From: Cyanobacteria bacterium CYA
GTDB taxonomy: Bacteria; Planctomycetota; Phycisphaerae; Phycisphaerales; UBA1924
Length of the DNA: 64,000 nt
Assembly (NCBI GenBank): GCA_008363215.1
Contig: RHKP01000018.1
Coordinates: forward strand, 124,001 to 188,000
Direction of reading: 5' to 3'
Below are positions 8,852 to 16,939 of the stretch, piece after piece (positions within the stretch are counted from its first letter, which is position 1; every line of letters starts with the position of its first letter). A model generated the notes under the pieces. It saw only the letters and a program-made list of their open reading frames with translations, searched no databases and was not told the origin of the DNA. Made by a program: the position numbers and the translations under genes.

Positions 8852-10212
8852 ACCCGGGGCGATTCAGCGGGGCCTTGCCCGTCCTCACGCGGCTTGCGCC
8901 GGCGCCGACGCCGACGCTTTCGCGGACGATCGACACCGGGCTGGGTACCCTCGACGCCCTCGGCGGCGTCGGGCTCGCTCTCCGGCTTATCGGACGGCTC
9001 CGGCCCGGATCCGTCCCCCGCAAGTTCGCTCTCACCGGTCCGGGGCGTCCGAGCCTCGCCCGGCGCGCCCTCCTCGCGTGCCCGGCGACGCCGACGGCGC
9101 TTGCGCTTCCGCGGCTGCTCACCCGATTCAGGCGCCTCCGGCAAGTCAACGATCTCGGTGACCGGCCTGGGGCGTGGTTCGCGCGGCGCACGTCGTTCGG
9201 GCGCGCGATCCGGACGAGGTCTGGGGGCGCGAACCGGCTCGGGCGCCGGCACCGGCTCCCGGACCAGCCCCGGCTCGGTCAAGTGCTCGACCGGCACAGC
9301 CACCTGCTTGCCCGAATCAAGCAGCACCAGCACCAGTTGCGTGAGAATCTGCGAGTCAATCACGAGCCCGTCGCCGTCGGGGGTGCCCACCCGCGTCTTG
9401 CGCTTCGGCAGGTTCTTGCGCAGTTCGTCGTAGGTTTGTTCTTCGTATCGCAGGCAGCACATCAGTCGCCCGCATCGCCCGCTGATCTTCAGGGGATCCA
9501 GCGTGGCTTTCTGCGTCTTGGCGGCCTTCATGCTGATCGGTTTGAGCACCTTGAGGAAGTTTTTGCAGCAGCAGTACTGCCCGCAGCGTTCATAGTCGGC
9601 CGTCAGGCGTGCCTCGTCGCGCGCACCGATCTGTCGCACGTCAACCCGGACCTGGAATGCGGTGGCCAGTTCGACCGACAGCGGGCGCGGGTCGACCCGT
9701 TCTTCTCCGGCAAAGTACACCGTCAGTCGATCGCCCGAGAGAATCGGCTCCACTTCCACGATCTTGAACGGGAATCCGAGGCGCTCGGCCACGTCGCGCG
9801 CCCGTCGGCGCAGGTCGGAACGCGAGGCGTCCAGTTCCTCCTGGCGCTTCATGTCCTCCATCGTCGCTACGCGCAGGGCCCGCCCGTTGTTGAAGAAGGG
9901 GTACTGACGTCCGCCCGAGCGCTCGATGTACTCGAGCATCTCCTGGCGAGAGACGGACTTGGAGCACCCTGCGTTGGGGCATGTGCTCGTGAGCATCTCC
10001 CCCATTTCCAAGCCTCGGTGCGTGCGCACCACGATCTTCGACCCGCATCCGGGCGTGGCATCGCCCCGATAGGGATACTCCCCGATCATCCCCATCAACC
10101 CGAATCGCACCACGATCGTCTTGGGCGGGCGCAGCGCCTCGATCGCGCGACGCTCTTCCTCAAGCGTCCGCAGGTCTTCCTCAAACTGGGGCAGCGGGTG
10201 AATCGGCATCAT
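8848..10212 (-). CDS. ricT: PSP1-domain protein (RicT/YaaT-like)
   Basis: Residues from about 35 to 270 carry the PSP1/RicT signature: PGCGSKIVVRTHRGLE, CPNAGCSKSV, then RCGQYCCCKNF and KISGRCGRLMCCLRYE, the Cys-rich motifs that in the Bacillus homolog help hold Fe-S clusters. In Firmicutes RicT works with RicA and RicF in RNA processing and development. RicA and RicF are not visible here, so the role in this organism is unknown. The last 150 or so residues are a low-complexity Pro/Arg/Glu-rich tail with RKRKRRRRRR tracts that could bind nucleic acid. The stop overlaps the start of the signal peptidase gene by 4 nt. Family assignment is firm; function is inferred. Confidence 0.85.
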   Translation of the reverse strand: MMPIHPLPQFEEDLRTLEEERRAIEALRPPKTIVVRFGLMGMIGEYPYRGDATPGCGSKIVVRTHRGLEMGEMLTSTCPNAGCSKSVSRQEMLEYIERSGGRQYPFFNNGRALRVATMEDMKRQEELDASRSDLRRRARDVAERLGFPFKIVEVEPILSGDRLTVYFAGEERVDPRPLSVELATAFQVRVDVRQIGARDEARLTADYERCGQYCCCKNFLKVLKPISMKAAKTQKATLDPLKISGRCGRLMCCLRYEEQTYDELRKNLPKRKTRVGTPDGDGLVIDSQILTQLVLVLLDSGKQVAVPVEHLTEPGLVREPVPAPEPVRAPRPRPDRAPERRAPREPRPRPVTEIVDLPEAPESGEQPRKRKRRRRRRAREEGAPGEARTPRTGESELAGDGSGPEPSDKPESEPDAAEGVEGTQPGVDRPRKRRRRRRRKPREDGQGPAESPRV

Positions 10213-10236
10213 GCCCCCGGGGCGCCGCAGACAGTC

Positions 10237-10557
10237 TTACGGACGCACCCCCAGCGACTGGGCACGGGCCGAAGTGAACAACTCGGGCAGCGACTCGCGG
10301 GTCACCAGGTCCACCGCACGCGCCTGGTTCACCGAGTAGACCAGCAGATCCTCGTTGCGGTCGTCGATCACCAGTGCGATCTCCGCCGCCCCGCTCCCGC
10401 TTTCGATCGTCAGGAGCGTGTATCCCCCGGTCTTGGAGACCAGCCCCCCCTGCGCCGACGGCACCGGGAGCCCGACCGTCTGCAGCACAATCAGTGCGAG
10501 CAGTGCGATGGCCGTGATCGAAAGCGTCACGCGGGCCGCATCCTGTCTGGTGTTCAT
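10237..10557 (-). CDS. Small exported or membrane-anchored protein, unknown function
   Basis: The start at 10557 is supported by a strong GGAAGGAG ribosome site. The protein has about 106 residues, an N-terminal hydrophobic segment (ITAIALLALIVLQTVGL) and a compact hydrophilic part ending LGVRP. It lies 24 nt upstream of the ricT-like gene on the same strand. It resembles its upstream neighbour at 10574-10867 in size and in a 'value ... D/S..N.. V' pattern (IALVIDDRNEDLLVYSVN against AVFIVDSANAEMIVLRWE), so the two may be diverged paralogs. No named family is recognised. Confidence 0.65.
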   Translation of the reverse strand: MNTRQDAARVTLSITAIALLALIVLQTVGLPVPSAQGGLVSKTGGYTLLTIESGSGAAEIALVIDDRNEDLLVYSVNQARAVDLVTRESLPELFTSARAQSLGVRP

Positions 10558-10573
10558 GTCCAACTCCTTCCGG

Positions 10574-10867
10574 TCAGCGTCCCACGTCCGCGCGGCTGTC
10601 CAGGTCGAGGTCGCGGAAACCCACGCCCTCCAGACGACGACGCCCGTTCTCCCATCGCAGCACGATCATTTCAGCATTGGCTGAGTCGACGATGAACACC
10701 GCGTCGGACCCGCCGACGTCCAGTTCTCCGCCGACCATCGTGTATTCCCCCCGCGTCCGTCCGCGCTGGTTCTGTGCCGAGGCGATGGGCGGAAGCGTGA
10801 CCGCGCCGAGCACGGCCAGCAGCAGCAGGTTCAGTGCAATCAGCCCGCGATTCTGACGGGTTCTCAT
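10574..10867 (-). CDS. Small exported protein, unknown function
   Basis: This protein has 97 residues and a signal peptide or anchor (LIALNLLLLAVLGAVTLPPIASAQ), probably cleaved after ASA. The mature part is short and ends with an Arg/Asp-rich tail (RLEGVGFRDLDLDSRADVGR). It looks like a distant paralog of the next gene downstream. It lies in a run of three small exported proteins ahead of ricT and lepB. No known domain is recognised. Confidence 0.65.
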   Translation of the reverse strand: MRTRQNRGLIALNLLLLAVLGAVTLPPIASAQNQRGRTRGEYTMVGGELDVGGSDAVFIVDSANAEMIVLRWENGRRRLEGVGFRDLDLDSRADVGR

Positions 10868-10888
10868 GGTGTGTACCTCAAAGAGGTT

Positions 10889-11128
10889 TCAATCCTGGTG
10901 ACCACGCTTGCTGGGGAGCAGCGTGACGATGACCACGGCCGCGCTGACCAGCAGGGCCGTCAGCATCGATGTGTACGGCGTAGCCTTGGGGTCGCCCTTG
11001 GGCTTGGGGATCGTCAGTCCCGCAGGCTGTTGCCGCTCCGGCTGGGCCGACGCTGCCGGCGACAAGCACAGCACCGTCCCGGTGACGACTCCACAGACCA
11101 GCACGCGAAGGTATGGCATTCTCAACAT
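10889..11128 (-). CDS. Small exported or membrane protein, unknown function
   Basis: This 79-residue protein has an N-terminal signal-type segment (VLVCGVVTGTVLCLSPAASA), a Pro/Gln-rich linker and a C-terminal hydrophobic helix (SMLTALLVSAAVVIVTLLP) followed by KRGHQD. The topology suggests a small inner-membrane protein. It is the first gene of the three-gene run of small exported proteins. ATG at 11119 is an alternative start. No family is recognised. Confidence 0.6.
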   Translation of the reverse strand: MLRMPYLRVLVCGVVTGTVLCLSPAASAQPERQQPAGLTIPKPKGDPKATPYTSMLTALLVSAAVVIVTLLPSKRGHQD

Positions 11129-11166
11129 GGCAGGATGCTAACCCACGGGTCGGTGCGGCTCAAGGC

Positions 11167-11772
11167 TCAGGCGGGCAAAGGCTCGAACACGGGCAGGCCA
11201 GGCCCCGGATCGCCCTCCAGCCCGAACCGCGCGGGCGCAAATGGGTGGCTGATCCGCTCAAAGTCGCTCTTGGACAGATGAACCGTACGCCAACGGGGGC
11301 TTCTGGTTCGCATGTGCCCCACATATGCCTCCAGAAGGGCTGCCCGCAGCACGAACCACGCCCCTTCGAACTCGAAAACCTCCTGAAAAAGCCCGTCCGG
11401 GGGCTGTGCGTCGCACCGGTAGATGAAGACGAACGCCGGTTCAAACCCGAAGCCGAACAACACCTGCCACGTCCGCAGCGACTCGATGTCGTCCAGCGTC
11501 ACCCACGACTCCAGGCGCCCCGTTCCCGTTGTCGCAGGCGCCAGGAGCCGCCGACCCTTGATCTCCACCAGCAGGTTCGTCCCCGAGCCGTAGATCACAA
11601 AGTCGAAACTCTTGAGCGACCGGTGCTCCTCCCCGGCTGTCACCATCAGACGGGCCGAATCGGGCAGCAGGGCCTTGCGGGCCTCGTTGACTGCGACGTA
11701 CGGAATCTGCCGGGCCCGCAGGAAGCTCTCGAACGCGCGCTCATACTGGTGCCTTCGCTGGGCCACGACCAC
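11167..11772 (-). CDS. HYExAFE-family protein, PD-(D/E)xK nuclease-like
   Basis: The N-terminus reads RRHQYERAFESFL, matching the HYExAFE signature known from planctomycete proteins. The core FDFVIYGSGTNLLVEIKGRR gives the D...ExK spacing of PD-(D/E)xK nucleases. Later sections (ESWVTLDDIESLRTWQVLFG and PAFVFIYRCD) fit the rest of that fold. The start is a GTG at 11772. The gene stands between MlaD and the small exported genes, and its biological role is not known. Family assignment is good; nuclease activity is inference from the conserved acidic and Lys residues. Confidence 0.75.
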   Translation of the reverse strand: MVVAQRRHQYERAFESFLRARQIPYVAVNEARKALLPDSARLMVTAGEEHRSLKSFDFVIYGSGTNLLVEIKGRRLLAPATTGTGRLESWVTLDDIESLRTWQVLFGFGFEPAFVFIYRCDAQPPDGLFQEVFEFEGAWFVLRAALLEAYVGHMRTRSPRWRTVHLSKSDFERISHPFAPARFGLEGDPGPGLPVFEPLPA

Positions 11773-11784
11773 ATACTAACAGGT

Positions 11785-13191
11785 CTAGTCGGCCGGTGAG
11801 TGCTTGATGATGGCGTCGAGCAACTCCTGTTCGGCCCGGCGATAGTCGTCGAACGTTTCCCGCAGATGCCGCTGCAGGGCCGCCACATCCCCGGCCGTCA
11901 GTTCGGGTGCATTCCCCGCCTCAGCCTGTCGGATGACGGATTCCAGTGACTGGCTGGCCGACTTGAGGTCGCTCACCGCCGCCGCGTAGGCCCGGGCCGA
12001 CGCATACAGCAACTGCCGTTCTGACTCCTTGGTGTTCGGGGCCTTGAGCAGGCGCCACGGCTGGGCCTTGAGTTCGGCCACAAACAGGCGTGCATCCAGC
12101 GAGGCCAGCCTGACGTTGGTCATCGTCTCGCTGATGGCCGGGCGATTCTCGTTGAGCAGCAAGTTGGCCCGCACGCCCAGTCCCTCGAACTCCTCCATGG
12201 CCGAGCCGGCCTGAGCCATCAATGTGTCGATGTCGGCCGTGGTCTGCTCGCGGAAGTGTCGCGTGGTCGCCTCCACGTTGGCGATGATCTGGTCGACGCT
12301 GGGGCGATTGTCGTCGATGGCGCTCTGCACCGAGCGGATCACCCCGCGGGCTTCCTCCACCCCTTCATTGGCCCTCTCGCTCAACGTCACCGCGTTGGCC
12401 GACGTTGTTTCGGCGTTGTCGGCCGCCCGCTTGCCCGCATCGAGGATTTCGGTCACCCGCGGCGACCACAGGTCGCGATAGTCGTCTCGCGCCGACTCGG
12501 TGATCTCTCGAACCGCCTTGATCAGCGCGTCGACGTCGCCCACGCTCTCTTCGGCGTTGAGCGCCAGCGCCGAGGTGATCACCGCGATGTCGGCCGTCGC
12601 CTTGTCGATCTGCTTGAGGATCGATTTGAACCTCTCGACCTGCTCGGGCCCAAGCCCCGCTTGTGCCAGCAGGCTTGGCGCCAGCCCGCCGATCATCCGC
12701 CCGCCCTCGGCCAGCAGCGTCGGGTCAGGGGTGGGCAGCGGCTTTTCCCGGGCCGGATCCTCAGGCCAGACCAGCGAACGCGGCTTGGGTGAACTGCCGC
12801 CCGGGTCGACGATGTTGATCGCCGCCAGCCCGCCCAGGATGGGCTTCTCGAGGTTCACCACCGCGTTGGAATACAACGGCACCTTGGCGTTCACCTTGAC
12901 ATGCACGTCCAGCGTGAACGGCACCCCGCGTCCATCCGCGGCCTGCTCGGGCGTCGACCAGTCCACCTTGTCGACGCGCCCCACGTTCTTGCCCCCCAGC
13001 AGCACCGGCGAGCCCTTCTCCAGCCCCGACGTCCCGTCGCGCAGGGAGAACGACACCACGTACGTCGTGAAGCGCCCCCAGCGCTCCTGGATGTTCGACA
13101 CCCAGAAACTGAGCACCACCGCCAGCACCAGGCTGAGAATCAGGAAAGACCCGGCCATCACGTTGTTGCGCTGCGCAGCGCGGACGCTCAT
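11785..13191 (-). CDS. MlaD/MCE-family substrate-binding protein
   Basis: A single N-terminal membrane helix (about residues 12-31, VMAGSFLILSLVLAVVLSFW) is followed by an MCE domain with SFSLRDGTSGLEKGSPVLLGGKNVGRV. This is the lipid-binding ring subunit of Mla-type retrograde phospholipid transporters. The rest, to residue 468, is largely predicted helical or coiled coil with many Ala/Glu/Asp residues, as in long MCE proteins that span the periplasm. An AGGAGC ribosome site precedes the ATG at 13191. It lies just downstream of a MlaF-like ATPase gene, with which it probably forms one complex. No MlaE permease gene is adjacent. Confidence 0.85.
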   Translation of the reverse strand: MSVRAAQRNNVMAGSFLILSLVLAVVLSFWVSNIQERWGRFTTYVVSFSLRDGTSGLEKGSPVLLGGKNVGRVDKVDWSTPEQAADGRGVPFTLDVHVKVNAKVPLYSNAVVNLEKPILGGLAAINIVDPGGSSPKPRSLVWPEDPAREKPLPTPDPTLLAEGGRMIGGLAPSLLAQAGLGPEQVERFKSILKQIDKATADIAVITSALALNAEESVGDVDALIKAVREITESARDDYRDLWSPRVTEILDAGKRAADNAETTSANAVTLSERANEGVEEARGVIRSVQSAIDDNRPSVDQIIANVEATTRHFREQTTADIDTLMAQAGSAMEEFEGLGVRANLLLNENRPAISETMTNVRLASLDARLFVAELKAQPWRLLKAPNTKESERQLLYASARAYAAAVSDLKSASQSLESVIRQAEAGNAPELTAGDVAALQRHLRETFDDYRRAEQELLDAIIKHSPAD

Positions 13192-13218
13192 GGGAACTGT
13201 GCTCCTCGTGGCGCGGGC

Positions 13219-14118
13219 CTAGGCCCCGCGCGTCGGCTCCAGGCTCGGCACCGCCGGCAGATGCGCGGCGCTCTTGCCGAACAAATCCTCTTCGTACCCG
13301 AGATCCGAGCGCCGATCCGTGATCGGGCCCTCGGCGTCTCCCCGCAGAAACTGTCGGATCAGCCGCCGGTCCTCGTCCAGTTTGCCCGCTTCGGCGTCCG
13401 AAAGATCACGCAACTGCTCAAACCACGCGCGCGGCTGCACACACAGCATCCGCCCGTGATCGAGCATCGCCATCCGGTCGGCGATGGTGAACGCCGAGTC
13501 CATCTCGTGCGTCACCACCACGCTGGTCACCCCCAACTGCTGCGACAAGGCGACGATCAACTGGTCGATCTGTGCGCTGGTCACCGGGTCGAGCCCGGCG
13601 CTGGGCTCGTCATAAAAGATGATCTCCGGGTCCAGCGCCATGGCCCGGGCCAGCCCGGCCCGCTTCTTCATGCCGCCGGAAATCTGCGCCGGGTACTTGT
13701 CCGCGTGCTCGCGCAAGCCCACCTGCTCGAGTTTGATCTTCACCGTGATCTCGATGATCTCCGGGTCCAGATCGGTGTGCTCGCGCAGCGGCAGGGCTAC
13801 GTTCTCCGCGATCGTCATGCTGTTGAACAGCGCCCCAGACTGGAAGAGGATCCCGAAGCGCTTACGCACCGCGTTGAACTGCTCTTCGTTCATCGTGCAG
13901 GTGTTCTGCCCCAGCATCTCGATCGTGCCCTCGTCGGGTAGAAACGTCCCGATCATCAGGCGCAGCGTCGTGCTCTTGCCCGAGCCCGACCCGCCCATGA
14001 TCACCATCGTCTCGCCCTTGCGCACTTCCAGATTGATCCCGTCCAGCACCGTCTGCGAGCCGAAACGCTTGACGATGTTGCTCAGCCGGATGACGGGTTG
14101 GTCGGCAACGACGTGCAT
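13219..14118 (-). CDS. ABC transporter ATP-binding protein, MlaF-like
   Basis: All ABC ATPase motifs are present: Walker A GGSGSGKSTT, signature QISGGMKKRAGLARA, Walker B IIFYDEPSAGLDP and the switch His in VVVTHEMDSA. The GGMKKR form and SAGLDPVTSAQID are typical of the MlaF (phospholipid transporter) group. About 60 residues beyond the usual core form a C-terminal tail containing DRRLIRQFLRGDAEGP. It lies 27 nt upstream of the MlaD gene and 3 nt after a DUF4190 membrane protein gene, all on the minus strand. Confidence 0.88.
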   Translation of the reverse strand: MHVVADQPVIRLSNIVKRFGSQTVLDGINLEVRKGETMVIMGGSGSGKSTTLRLMIGTFLPDEGTIEMLGQNTCTMNEEQFNAVRKRFGILFQSGALFNSMTIAENVALPLREHTDLDPEIIEITVKIKLEQVGLREHADKYPAQISGGMKKRAGLARAMALDPEIIFYDEPSAGLDPVTSAQIDQLIVALSQQLGVTSVVVTHEMDSAFTIADRMAMLDHGRMLCVQPRAWFEQLRDLSDAEAGKLDEDRRLIRQFLRGDAEGPITDRRSDLGYEEDLFGKSAAHLPAVPSLEPTRGA

Positions 14119-14121
14119 GGC

Positions 14122-14892
14122 TCACCCGTCCGAGTCCGGCTGCGTGTCTCCCCCGCCCGGCACGTCCTCCGGCGCGGCCGGAGCCTCGGCGGGCGGCGCT
14201 CCTGGGGGCGCGGCGGCGAAGTCGGACAGTTTGAGTTCATCGCCGTTCGTGAGCACGATGACCAGGTCGTTGAACACCGGCGCGCCGCCGCCCTGCGCCC
14301 GCGGGTCGAACAAGAACAGCACCACCGTCTTGCCCTGCGCAAAACGCGCCGCAATCGGCATCATGTTCTGCCGCCCCTGGTAGTTCTGCATCTTCGGTCC
14401 CACGGTCGGGTCGGCAAAGTCGCCCACGAACTCGAAGACGTTGGGAGCCATGCCTCGGAACGAGCCCAGGTCGGCGCGGTAGGCTTCGGCAAAAGCGGCC
14501 AACTGCTCATCGCTCACCGTGAGCGACGGATCAAGGTTGTTGCGCACCGCCTGGTAGTCGCCGGTTTCCAGCGCCGTCAGCGTGGTGCTGGTCATGCCCA
14601 CGTAGGCCTTGTACCCGTTGGTGATCGCCAGTCCCCCGCCCACCCAGATCGCTGTGTTGATCACGCCGATGATGATCCCTGCGATCGCCAGCCCCTTGCC
14701 GCTCACACGCCCCTGCGAGCGTGCGATCCCGACCAGGCTGAACACCCCCGAAATCACCCCCAGCAACCCGATGGGCAGGCAGCACCCCACCAGGCTCAGG
14801 ACCAGCGAAACCACCGCCAGCGCGCTGGTCCGCGGCGGCTCGCTCATCATCTCGGTCTCGTAGCCGTAGGACGGGTTGGAATACTGGCTCAT
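14122..14892 (-). CDS. DUF4190-type membrane protein
   Basis: The start at 14892 gives MSQYSNPSYGYETEMM. Two hydrophobic segments follow (about residues 25-50 and 65-90) around GLLGVISGVFSLVGIARSQ and GLAIAGIIIGVINTAIW, the DUF4190 pattern. After them is a soluble domain with an FAEAYRADLGSF section and a VVLFLFDPRAQG strand, then a Pro/Ala-rich acidic tail. The gene stops 3 nt before the MlaF start, where a MlaE permease might be expected, but its two short helices do not resemble MlaE. Function is unknown. Confidence 0.7.
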   Translation of the reverse strand: MSQYSNPSYGYETEMMSEPPRTSALAVVSLVLSLVGCCLPIGLLGVISGVFSLVGIARSQGRVSGKGLAIAGIIIGVINTAIWVGGGLAITNGYKAYVGMTSTTLTALETGDYQAVRNNLDPSLTVSDEQLAAFAEAYRADLGSFRGMAPNVFEFVGDFADPTVGPKMQNYQGRQNMMPIAARFAQGKTVVLFLFDPRAQGGGAPVFNDLVIVLTNGDELKLSDFAAAPPGAPPAEAPAAPEDVPGGGDTQPDSDG

Positions 14893-15112
14893 GCCGGGAG
14901 CGTACACCACCCGGGCCGATTCCGCCAATCGCACGCCCCGGGGGCACGGCTCCTCACCCGCGCACGCGAGCCGGCCCGTGCCCGGCCGGTTGGGTCCAAA
15001 CGCGTCCGCAGAGCATGCGGAGCGAATGGAGAAAGCGGCAGGGTGGCCGAGTGGCAGAGATGCCGGAGCGTTCCATGACGCCCCGGCCAGCTTCATCGTT
15101 TCTGCACGCGGC

Positions 15113-16939
15113 TCACTCTTCCCCGTTCACCACCGCGTCGACGAGTTCCACCAAGTCGATCGAGTCGGCCGCGCCGTCCTCGTTGAGGTCGACGGGCTCC
15201 ACAAGCCACGTATCAATGTCGCCGTTCTCCAAGGCCATGTTGATGTTGCGGTCATACTTGCTGGGGATCACGAAGCCGTAGCCGTGCGATTGAGGCAGGT
15301 TCGCACACCATGCGCCGGCTCCCCCGTTCGCGTCGGCGTCCCAAGCTCCGGTCCACGCGATCGCCCCCGTGTCAGAGGGATCGAGAGCGTAGCCGTGGTA
15401 GAGAACGGCCGGACTGCCGTCGACGTCGCAGACCAGCCCGTCGGTGATGACCTGGTAGGCGTGCCCCGGCGTGAACGTGCCGGTGATGGAAACCATGCGC
15501 CCACTGGCGGAGATCGTCAGGCCGGTCATCTCCGTCCAGTAGTCGCCGCCGCCGGTCTGGTAGCAAAGCGGCACGTCGGCGTGGCTGGTGTAGGGATACG
15601 GCAACGCCCACGATGCCTCATAGACCCTGACGCCGGGCGAGGTGCCGAGCACGACGGGGCCGTAATGCTCGATGGTCACGGTCGACAGGGCGCCAGTCGT
15701 GACGATGCTGTCGTGGTCGGGGGCGCTGTCATTGCGGTGGAAGTTGAAGGGAACAACGCCGACGGCACCGCCGCCGATGCTGCCTTTCGGCACGCCGTAG
15801 TACGGAGCTTCATTGTCGCCGGATTCGCCCGGTCCAAGTGTCGTCGTGCCGATCGTCACGTCGCCCAGCCAGTCATACGAGGCGTCGGATGCGTTGACCG
15901 CGATCTGGCCTTGCAGGCCCCCGGCGGCGAGCGTGATGTCGCCATTGAGATCACCCCCGATCTCAATGCGTCCGTCCCACGAACCCGCGCCGGACAGGTT
16001 GGCCGCGCATGTGATGTCACCGTCGAGGTCGCCACCCACGACGATGGGCGTGTGGATGTCGTCGGACAGCGTGAAACTGGAGTCAAGGTCGCCAGCCGCG
16101 AACACGCCACTGGTTGGGTCGACGTAGTGGAGTTTGCCGGCACGAATCACGCCGTGAACGCCGCCGGTCGTCGCGTTGACGCGCACCAGGTTGCCCGCGG
16201 AAACACCGGGATCGGAGCCGACATCGATGTTGGCGTAGATGTCGCCGTAGGCCTCAATGTTATGAATGACCGAATAGGCTTTGATGACGGCTGCCGCGGT
16301 GCTTGTGCCGATGCTCCCGTCAGTGGATTCGACGGTGAAGATCTGGCCTCCGGATCCCATGCACTGGATCGAACCGCGGATGTCTCCGCCGAACCGCACA
16401 TGCCCAACTTGCTCGGTGAGGGCGCCTGAGCCGCCATCGACGGTGGTGTCGATCGAGCCGATGAAATCTCCGGATCCCCAGCAGTCCCCAATCACGTCGG
16501 CTTCGATTTTGTCAACCCCGTACCCTCCGAACTGGGTCAACCCGTGAACCGTCACCGAGAGATCCGCGTCGCTCCACGTGGTCCGCTGGACGTACTCGAT
16601 GGCGGGGATCGTCGCGTTCGGATCCCGAGATATTCCGAGCGCGGCATACCTCGGGGTCGAGCCCGATTGGCTGTACACAGTCACCCGACACTCGTGGATC
16701 GAGTCATCACCGCTTGCTGTAAGGCTGAGGGTGCCCCAAGTGGTGTTGTTCTTCACGAATGCGATGATCACGATGTTCCACACTGCACCCGGCAGGTCCG
16801 AATCGTACACCCGTTCGACAATGAACACTGGGTCGTCCACGATTCCCTCGTTGTGCACGAGCCTCCAATCCGCAAGGGCAGGATTGCCTCCCGCCATCAG
16901 GCCGAACAAGTTCGCCGCGAGCATGAGTCTTGATTTCAT
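15113..16939 (-). CDS. Secreted protein with calcium-type dockerin repeat, unknown function
   Basis: The start at 16939 has an AAGGAGAG ribosome site. The signal peptide is MKSRLMLAANLFGLMAGGNP with cleavage near ALA. The body has repeated GD(L/I)xGxI strands (GGDIRGSIQ, GGDLDGDIT, GGDLNGDIT), suggesting a beta-solenoid. The C-terminus (VEPVDLNEDGAADSIDLVEL) is a single dockerin-like calcium loop, different from the NFFDVQ module of the 1-7 kb genes. The start overlaps the stop of the upstream FGE-fold gene (ATGA), so the two are probably coupled. Base composition is lower in GC than flanking genes. Function is unknown. Confidence 0.75.
   Translation of the reverse strand: MKSRLMLAANLFGLMAGGNPALADWRLVHNEGIVDDPVFIVERVYDSDLPGAVWNIVIIAFVKNNTTWGTLSLTASGDDSIHECRVTVYSQSGSTPRYAALGISRDPNATIPAIEYVQRTTWSDADLSVTVHGLTQFGGYGVDKIEADVIGDCWGSGDFIGSIDTTVDGGSGALTEQVGHVRFGGDIRGSIQCMGSGGQIFTVESTDGSIGTSTAAAVIKAYSVIHNIEAYGDIYANIDVGSDPGVSAGNLVRVNATTGGVHGVIRAGKLHYVDPTSGVFAAGDLDSSFTLSDDIHTPIVVGGDLDGDITCAANLSGAGSWDGRIEIGGDLNGDITLAAGGLQGQIAVNASDASYDWLGDVTIGTTTLGPGESGDNEAPYYGVPKGSIGGGAVGVVPFNFHRNDSAPDHDSIVTTGALSTVTIEHYGPVVLGTSPGVRVYEASWALPYPYTSHADVPLCYQTGGGDYWTEMTGLTISASGRMVSITGTFTPGHAYQVITDGLVCDVDGSPAVLYHGYALDPSDTGAIAWTGAWDADANGGAGAWCANLPQSHGYGFVIPSKYDRNINMALENGDIDTWLVEPVDLNEDGAADSIDLVELVDAVVNGEE

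Noticed and set aside
15038-15110. Complete tRNA gene
   Set aside because: The acceptor, T-arm and CCA parts are missing, the D-stem does not pair properly, and no GGTTCGA-type box is seen; only a 5' resemblance remains.
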